This document shows positions 33,951 to 38,255 of a stretch of DNA of 38,255 nt, piece after piece (the stretch's first letter is position 1; every line of letters begins with the position of its first letter). The notes under the pieces were generated by a model. That model worked only from the letters and a program-made list of their open reading frames with translations, did not search any database and was not told where the DNA came from. The stretch lies in the NCBI GenBank assembly GCA_017413105.1, contig JAFPVA010000188.1, forward strand, positions 1 through 38,255. Reading direction: 5' to 3'. Source of the DNA: Butyrivibrio sp. (lineage in GTDB: Bacteria; Bacillota; Clostridia; Lachnospirales; Lachnospiraceae). The position numbers and the translations under genes are program-made.

Positions 33951-33974
33951 AGGCTTTGAATAAAAGAGGAAATT

Positions 33975-34655
33975 ATGGGAAATAGTGATCTAAAAGATGA
34001 AGTAACTGACAAATATTCACTTAGGGGCCGTGTGTTCCATAGAATAAGAGAAGATATTCTTAATGGAAAATATAAGGACCACGAGGAACTCAGGGAAATA
34101 GCGATAGGTACAGAACTTGGAGTAAGCCGAACACCTGTAAGAGAGGCATTTAGACAGTTGGAGCTCGAAGGGCTTATTCAGATCATCCCCAATAAAGGTG
34201 CTTATGTTACCGGAATCAAGGTAAAAGATATTAAGGATATCTATATGATAAGATCCAAGCTCGAGGGTCTATGTGCGCGTTGGGCATGCGAGAACATCAC
34301 TAAAGAGCAGCTTGAGGAGATGGAAGAGGTAATATACCTTGCTGAATTCCATGCCGCAAGAGGCCACATGGAGCAGATGGCGGAGCTGGATAACAGATTC
34401 CACACCATCATGTACGAGGCATGTAATTCCAAGATGTTGGAGCATCTTTTGAAGGATTATCATCAGTATGTATGGAGAGTGCGTCAGAAGACTCTTTCCA
34501 GCAGCCGCGGTGCTGTGTCTAATGTCGAGCACAAGTTCATCATGGAGGCGATCAAGGAGAACAATCCCGACAAGGCTGAGGAACTTGCCAATCAGCACAT
34601 GCTGAATGCCTACGAAAATATGGTGGACAACGGACTGCTCGATATTTACGAATGA
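33975..34655 (+). CDS. GntR family regulator, FCD (FadR) subfamily
   Basis: A 226-residue regulator. The winged helix (residues about 14-80) has [35 protein letters not shown] and [15 protein letters not shown]. The all-helical FCD ligand domain (about 90-215) carries the metal/ligand positions [12 protein letters not shown] (Asp, His), a conserved [10 protein letters not shown] (His) and ANQHMLNAY (His). FCD proteins usually sense carboxylic acids, so citrate, 2-oxoglutarate or a related acid is a sensible guess here. It lies 24 bases after the citrate synthase gene, with AGAGGAAA before the ATG, and just ahead of icd. It probably represses the cluster through the 22-bp palindrome at 32445-32466. 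Confidence 0.92.
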   Translation: MGNSDLKDEVTDKYSLRGRVFHRIREDILNGKYKDHEELREIAIGTELGVSRTPVREAFRQLELEGLIQIIPNKGAYVTGIKVKDIKDIYMIRSKLEGLCARWACENITKEQLEEMEEVIYLAEFHAARGHMEQMAELDNRFHTIMYEACNSKMLEHLLKDYHQYVWRVRQKTLSSSRGAVSNVEHKFIMEAIKENNPDKAEELANQHMLNAYENMVDNGLLDIYE

Positions 34656-34687
34656 TAGGATGGATTGGAATATTAAGGAGGAGTAGG

Positions 34688-35893
34688 ATGGAAAAAATCA
34701 AGATGGTAACCCCGATTGTCGAGATGGACGGGGATGAGATGACAAGGGTTTTGTGGCAGTTGATCAAAGATAAATTGATTTTGCCATTTGTTGATCTTAA
34801 GAGTGAGTATTATGACCTTGGTCTGAAGCATAGAGATGAGACTGACGATCAGGTTACTGTAGATTCAGCCAATGCTACTTTGAAGTATGGAGTTGCCGTT
34901 AAATGTGCAACCATCACTCCTAACAATGAGCGTGTTGAGGAATATGGTCTTAAGAAGATGTGGAAGAGCCCAAATGGTACCATAAGGGCAATTCTTGACG
35001 GAACAGTTTTTCGTACACCTATTATGGTTAAGGGGATCGAACCAAATGTAAGAACCTGGGAGAGCCCAATTACTCTTGCAAGACACGCATACGGCGATGT
35101 ATACAAGAATGTTGAGATCAGAGTTCCCGGTCCCGGAAAGGCTGAGCTTGTTTTCACAGGAGCAGATGGAAAAGAGATCAGAGAAACAATCCACGAGTTT
35201 GACGAGCCGGGGATCATTCAGGGTGTTCATAACAAGGATTCATCGATCAAGAGCTTTGCAAGAGCATGCTTTAAATATGCTCTTTCCGAGAAGAAGGAGC
35301 TATGGCTCGGAACAAAGGATACAATCAGTAAGACCTACGACAGAAGATTCAGAGAAATCTTTGACGAGATTTTTGAGAGCGAGTTCAAGAAGGACTTTGA
35401 AGAGGCTGGAATTACCTATTTCTATACACTTATTGACGATGCCGTAGCACGTGTTATGAAATCAAAGGGCGGATTTATCTGGGCCTGCAAGAACTACGAC
35501 GGCGATGTTATGAGTGATATGGTTTCTTCTGCTTTTGGTTCACTTGCCATGATGACTTCTGTTCTTGTTTCTCCAAACGGAGTATACGAGTATGAGGCAG
35601 CGCATGGAACAGTTCAGAGACACTACTACAAGTACCTTAAGGGAGAGCCAACCTCAACAAACCCTGTTGCTACCATTTTTGCATGGACAGGTGCACTTCG
35701 TAAGCGAGGGGAACTTGACGGAACTACGGAGCTTATGACCTTTGCGGATAACCTTGAAAAGGCAACACTGTCTGTAATTGAGTCAGGGCGTATGACAGGC
35801 GACCTTGCGCTTATTACAACGCTTCCAAATCCTGTTAAGCTTGGATCAGAAGAGTTCTTGGATGCAATCGCAGAGGAACTAAAGAAATATTGA
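34688..35893 (+). CDS. icd: NADP-dependent isocitrate dehydrogenase
   Basis: Oxidative decarboxylation of isocitrate to 2-oxoglutarate, giving NADPH. It is of the eukaryote-like homodimeric class: [20 protein letters not shown] at the start, [39 protein letters not shown] (substrate Ser/Arg), [20 protein letters not shown] and [19 protein letters not shown] for metal binding, and [12 protein letters not shown] with the NADP-recognition residues. I use ATG 34688 (401 residues) because AAGGAGGAG at 34675-34683 precedes it. The frame is open to 34652, overlapping the GntR stop, but has no site there. It forms a 2-oxoglutarate supply module with the citrate synthase candidate. Confidence 0.96.
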   Translation: MEKIKMVTPIVEMDGDEMTRVLWQLIKDKLILPFVDLKSEYYDLGLKHRDETDDQVTVDSANATLKYGVAVKCATITPNNERVEEYGLKKMWKSPNGTIRAILDGTVFRTPIMVKGIEPNVRTWESPITLARHAYGDVYKNVEIRVPGPGKAELVFTGADGKEIRETIHEFDEPGIIQGVHNKDSSIKSFARACFKYALSEKKELWLGTKDTISKTYDRRFREIFDEIFESEFKKDFEEAGITYFYTLIDDAVARVMKSKGGFIWACKNYDGDVMSDMVSSAFGSLAMMTSVLVSPNGVYEYEAAHGTVQRHYYKYLKGEPTSTNPVATIFAWTGALRKRGELDGTTELMTFADNLEKATLSVIESGRMTGDLALITTLPNPVKLGSEEFLDAIAEELKKY

Positions 35894-35909
35894 TAAAATT
35901 GATGATAAT

Positions 35910-35947
35910 AAAAGAGCATGTCTCAATGAGTGGGACATGCTCTTTTT
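35910..35947. terminator. Bidirectional terminator after icd
   Basis: A 16-bp stem (35910-35925 with 35931-35946, one G-T pair) has a 5-base loop and T/A runs on both sides. It serves icd and the convergent zinc-ribbon gene. Confidence 0.92.
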
Positions 35948-35956
35948 TACGTTAAA

Positions 35957-37231
35957 TTACTTAAAAAGTGACTTACTGATATCAAAATATCCTGTTGAGA
36001 AGGATTTACTTGGATCTTCTTTGCATTCAAAGTTTATGTTTAAGAAAACACTTTTGCCGGACAGATCTTTGTACTCGTCTCCATTTCCGTATGGATATAC
36101 GTAAGTGGCTTTGAAACAATAACCTGATGGAATATAGCTTTTATATAAGCCTGAAGGCTCAACAACCATGTTGTCAACTTTCATTTCCTTACTTGATGCA
36201 TACAGGTTGTAATCAGATTTGTTATTTACTATAACTGTGTAGGCATCACGGGACAGATTGTCTGTATATACAGCGTAAACGTCAACCTTGTCATCTGAAT
36301 AGAGCTCAACATAATCATCATAATCAAACTCAAAAATATAAGAAGCAGTAGTTTTGATTACTGCAGGCTCAGAAGGAGTCTTTTCATAATTGTAGTTGGT
36401 ATTTCTGATCTTGATATCATCAAATACTATTTCTGAAATGAGCTGTTTTGGAACGTTCCTATAGTCTTCATATATCACAACGTCACTGTTTTTCTTGTAG
36501 GTATCGTACATATAAATATACGATGAATTACTGGAAAATCCATTCACAGAATTACTGGAAATAGCTATTTTTATGTCCTCATTCCTGTTATTTTCCACGC
36601 GGAACTCCACAGCTACAGGGCCATCGGGTTCGTTGCTTGAATAATCGTATACTTTAGTATAGAATCCGGTAACAGTTATCTTTACACCGTCGTAATCATA
36701 AATAATCCCGTCGCCATCGACTTTGTAATCAGCCTTTTCATATTTATAATAACTGCCGTCCTTAAGTTTCTCGTTTTTCCTGTATTGGCTCGGGGCATCG
36801 GGAATTGTAACGACTATTGCAAGAACGACTACTGCAAGGATCATCACTATAAGGGCTACTATTGTCCTTTTAATGTTCCTAAGGAGACGCTTACTTTCTT
36901 CCTTAGATTTTTGCTCGCGTGCGGTGATAACCGCTTCTGTGCTTTTGTCGATAAAGCTTTCCGAAACCACATTATGTCTTGATTTCCACTCTTCATCATT
37001 GTTGTATGGAGCTCCACATTGCGGACATATCTGGAATTTTGTGGTATCTATTTGGCTTCCACAATAATCACAGGAAATGACAGGATCTTTGTATGTGATC
37101 TTCTGGACTTGCTCCTGAGCTGCCTTTTTTACTTCAGCGGCACTAAAAGCATTGGCTTTTACCTTAACGTATCTGAATATCTCAACGAACAGAAAAATTA
37201 TAAGTACCAAAAAAACTAACGTAAAAATCAT
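35957..37231 (-). CDS. Zinc-ribbon membrane protein of unknown function
   Basis: A 424-residue protein I do not recognise. The N-terminal membrane helix (residues 2-20, FTLVFLVLIIFLFVEIF) is followed by a cytosolic or linker part with a zinc ribbon (CDYCGS...CPQCGAPY, about residues 54-75), a charged helix rich in Lys/Glu, and a second membrane helix (about 124-146, TIVALIVMILAVVVLAIVV). The 275-residue C-terminal part is rich in Tyr, Asp, Asn and Ser, looks beta-sheet and is probably outside the cell. It contains a pattern (VAVEFRVENNRNEDIKIAIS) like DUF4352/Ig-type accessory domains. Similar two-helix zinc-ribbon proteins are common in Lachnospiraceae, but their job is unknown. AGAGGT is upstream of the start. 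Confidence 0.8.
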   Translation of the reverse strand: MIFTLVFLVLIIFLFVEIFRYVKVKANAFSAAEVKKAAQEQVQKITYKDPVISCDYCGSQIDTTKFQICPQCGAPYNNDEEWKSRHNVVSESFIDKSTEAVITAREQKSKEESKRLLRNIKRTIVALIVMILAVVVLAIVVTIPDAPSQYRKNEKLKDGSYYKYEKADYKVDGDGIIYDYDGVKITVTGFYTKVYDYSSNEPDGPVAVEFRVENNRNEDIKIAISSNSVNGFSSNSSYIYMYDTYKKNSDVVIYEDYRNVPKQLISEIVFDDIKIRNTNYNYEKTPSEPAVIKTTASYIFEFDYDDYVELYSDDKVDVYAVYTDNLSRDAYTVIVNNKSDYNLYASSKEMKVDNMVVEPSGLYKSYIPSGYCFKATYVYPYGNGDEYKDLSGKSVFLNINFECKEDPSKSFSTGYFDISKSLFK

Positions 37232-37388
37232 CGTATTTTTCTAACCTCTAAATTGTTAATAACACCAAAGCATAATTATATACATATGAAATTACAGGTC
37301 AAGAGTGTAAGAAAAATGCTGTAAATCCGCTATTTTTCTGCTATAGTAGATGTTAAGTTTTGTGTGACATCAGGAGGAGACTGCAGTT

Positions 37389-38144
37389 TTGGAGAAAGCA
37401 GATAATTGTATCAGGGCTAGGAAGGCATATTCGCAACTTGGGATAAGCTATATGGTTATTGATTTTGCAGCAATGATGCTGGGGAGCATGTTTGTAACAA
37501 AGGTTTTGGGGTATGAGGATAATGTCATGCCGGATAATATGGAAATCCTGTATGACATTATTATTCGATTTGTGGTAATACTCCCGCTTGTTTACTTAGC
37601 AATAAGGAAATTACCAAGATTTGAGATTGAAAAGAAGAAGCTTGGAATAAAAAACTTTTTGAAATGCGTAAGTGTTGATTGTTCTCTTAAAACTCTGGCC
37701 GCTATTTTTACATTTGCGCTTATCAGTGTGATAAGCGCGGTTACCGGAATTCATACGGTTAACCCGATCATTGCTGATGTATCATCAATGTCAATGCTCA
37801 GGCAGATTTTGGTTGTGTGCATAATAGCACCGGTATTTGAAGAACTTCTATATCGAAAGCTATTGATAGACAGGATCGCGCATTATGGTGAAGTGGCAGC
37901 AATGCTTCTTTCCGGGATTATGTTTGGACTTGCACATGGGAATATTTACCAATTCTTCTTTACGACGGTTGCCGGATGCTTTTTTGCTTTTGTGTATCTT
38001 CGAACAGGGAAGATTCAGTACACGATTTTTATGCATATGATAACGAACTCTTTCAACACAATTATCAGAGTTATAGTGAGCTTAATAGAAGGTAACAATA
38101 AAACTGTTGCATACTTTAGGGTAAATATAGATTCGGAAAAATAA
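37389..38144 (+). CDS. CPBP family intramembrane metalloprotease
   Basis: A 251-residue multi-helix membrane protein of the CAAX protease/bacteriocin-processing (Abi) family. The catalytic motifs are APVFEELLYRKLLI (EExxxR, about residues 155-168), FGLAHGN (His) and FMHMITNSFN (His/Asn). The start is TTG 37389, with AGGAGGAG (37372-37379) 9 bases before it. An extended -10 (TGCTATAGT, 37340-37347) lies upstream. Roles in this family include bacteriocin self-immunity, peptide maturation and prenyl-protein processing. No bacteriocin gene is visible next to it, so the role stays open. Confidence 0.88.
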   Translation: MEKADNCIRARKAYSQLGISYMVIDFAAMMLGSMFVTKVLGYEDNVMPDNMEILYDIIIRFVVILPLVYLAIRKLPRFEIEKKKLGIKNFLKCVSVDCSLKTLAAIFTFALISVISAVTGIHTVNPIIADVSSMSMLRQILVVCIIAPVFEELLYRKLLIDRIAHYGEVAAMLLSGIMFGLAHGNIYQFFFTTVAGCFFAFVYLRTGKIQYTIFMHMITNSFNTIIRVIVSLIEGNNKTVAYFRVNIDSEK

Positions 38145-38148
38145 AAAA

Positions 38149-38215
38149 GGAAAAGCACCTACTTTCATGTTAGGATTAGATTTGCGAGAAAAAATCCAAG
38201 AAAGAGGTGCTTTCC
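38149..38215 (+). promoter_or_regulatory. Long hairpin sequestering the ribosome binding site of the edge ORF
   Basis: GGAAAAGCACCT (38149-38160) and CTTTC (38162-38166) pair with GAAAG (38200-38204) and AGGTGCTTTCC (38205-38215). An inner GGATT/AATCC helix continues the stem. The AGAGG ribosome binding site (38203-38207) is inside the stem, which ends at the ATG. Confidence 0.65.
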
Positions 38216-38255
38216 ATGTATAACAGTATATTACAGTTTATTGAGAATGATATCA
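38216..38255 (+). CDS. Partial ORF running off the window, possible transposase
   Basis: An ATG at 38216 with AGAGG 8 bases upstream opens a frame (MYNSILQFIENDI) that is still open at the window end. Only 13 codons are visible, so no family can be assigned. A hairpin that hides the ribosome binding site immediately after another gene is a device used by insertion sequences to block expression from read-through transcripts. An IS transposase is therefore the leading guess, but it is weak. Confidence 0.4.
   Translation, partial: MYNSILQFIENDI

Noticed and set aside
1-38255. CRISPR arrays, rRNA, tRNA, prophage or integrative element
   Set aside because: No regularly spaced repeats, no cloverleaf or rRNA-like sequence, and no integrase or phage structural genes are visible. 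Gene content is ordinary chromosomal.

Overview
The window is about 38 kb of gene-dense chromosome from a low-to-moderate GC Firmicute. It is most likely a rumen or gut Lachnospiraceae of the Butyrivibrio/Pseudobutyrivibrio kind. That placement is an inference from AGA-rich codon use, AGGAGG ribosome binding sites, TTGACA/TATAAT promoters, strong intrinsic terminators, an apparent Re-type citrate synthase beside a NADP isocitrate dehydrogenase, and a LytTR/DUF3021 pair. I see no rRNA, tRNA, CRISPR array or prophage. The only hint of a mobile element is a cut-off reading frame at the right edge.

Layout. 1-4.5 kb: pheT and an M18 aminopeptidase. 4.5-6.4 kb: a GntR (YtrA-type) repressor with an ABC ATPase and permease, under a promoter buried in an inverted-repeat operator. 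6.45-10.3 kb: a heterodimeric ABC exporter (BmrCD/TM287-288-like) preceded by a 26-codon leader ORF and mutually exclusive RNA hairpins. 10.4-13.2 kb: putP and queA, divergent. 13.3-16.1 kb: methionine ABC importer metQ-metN-metI, with an 18-codon ORF that overlaps the metN start. 16.2-18.9 kb: a large repeat-containing surface protein (minus strand). 19.1-21.8 kb: a second ABC ATPase/permease pair and a NudC-like Nudix hydrolase. 21.9-25.4 kb: cysK, a LytTR regulator plus DUF3021 membrane protein, a LysR regulator and a PilZ protein. 25.5-27.9 kb: tyrA-aroA (minus strand). 28.2-32.4 kb: an EF-G-like GTPase with altered G motifs and a membrane EAL protein. 32.5-35.9 kb: Re-citrate synthase candidate, FCD-type GntR regulator and icd. 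36-38.1 kb: a zinc-ribbon membrane protein and a CPBP protease. 38.15-38.25 kb: a hairpin-guarded partial ORF.

How the parts fit. Most genes are housekeeping or amino-acid metabolism: Met import, Cys synthesis, Tyr/Phe pathway, 2-oxoglutarate for glutamate, and proline import. The most notable element is the leader upstream of the ABC exporter. A short ORF with its own Shine-Dalgarno site carries an Arg-Thr-Arg (+X+) motif of the kind known to stall macrolide-bound ribosomes. The RNA can fold into a protector hairpin, an antiterminator or an intrinsic terminator. This reads as a drug-inducible ribosome-mediated attenuator. The second notable regulatory signal is a perfect 22-bp palindrome over the -10 box of the citrate synthase/GntR/icd cluster, a likely operator for that GntR protein.
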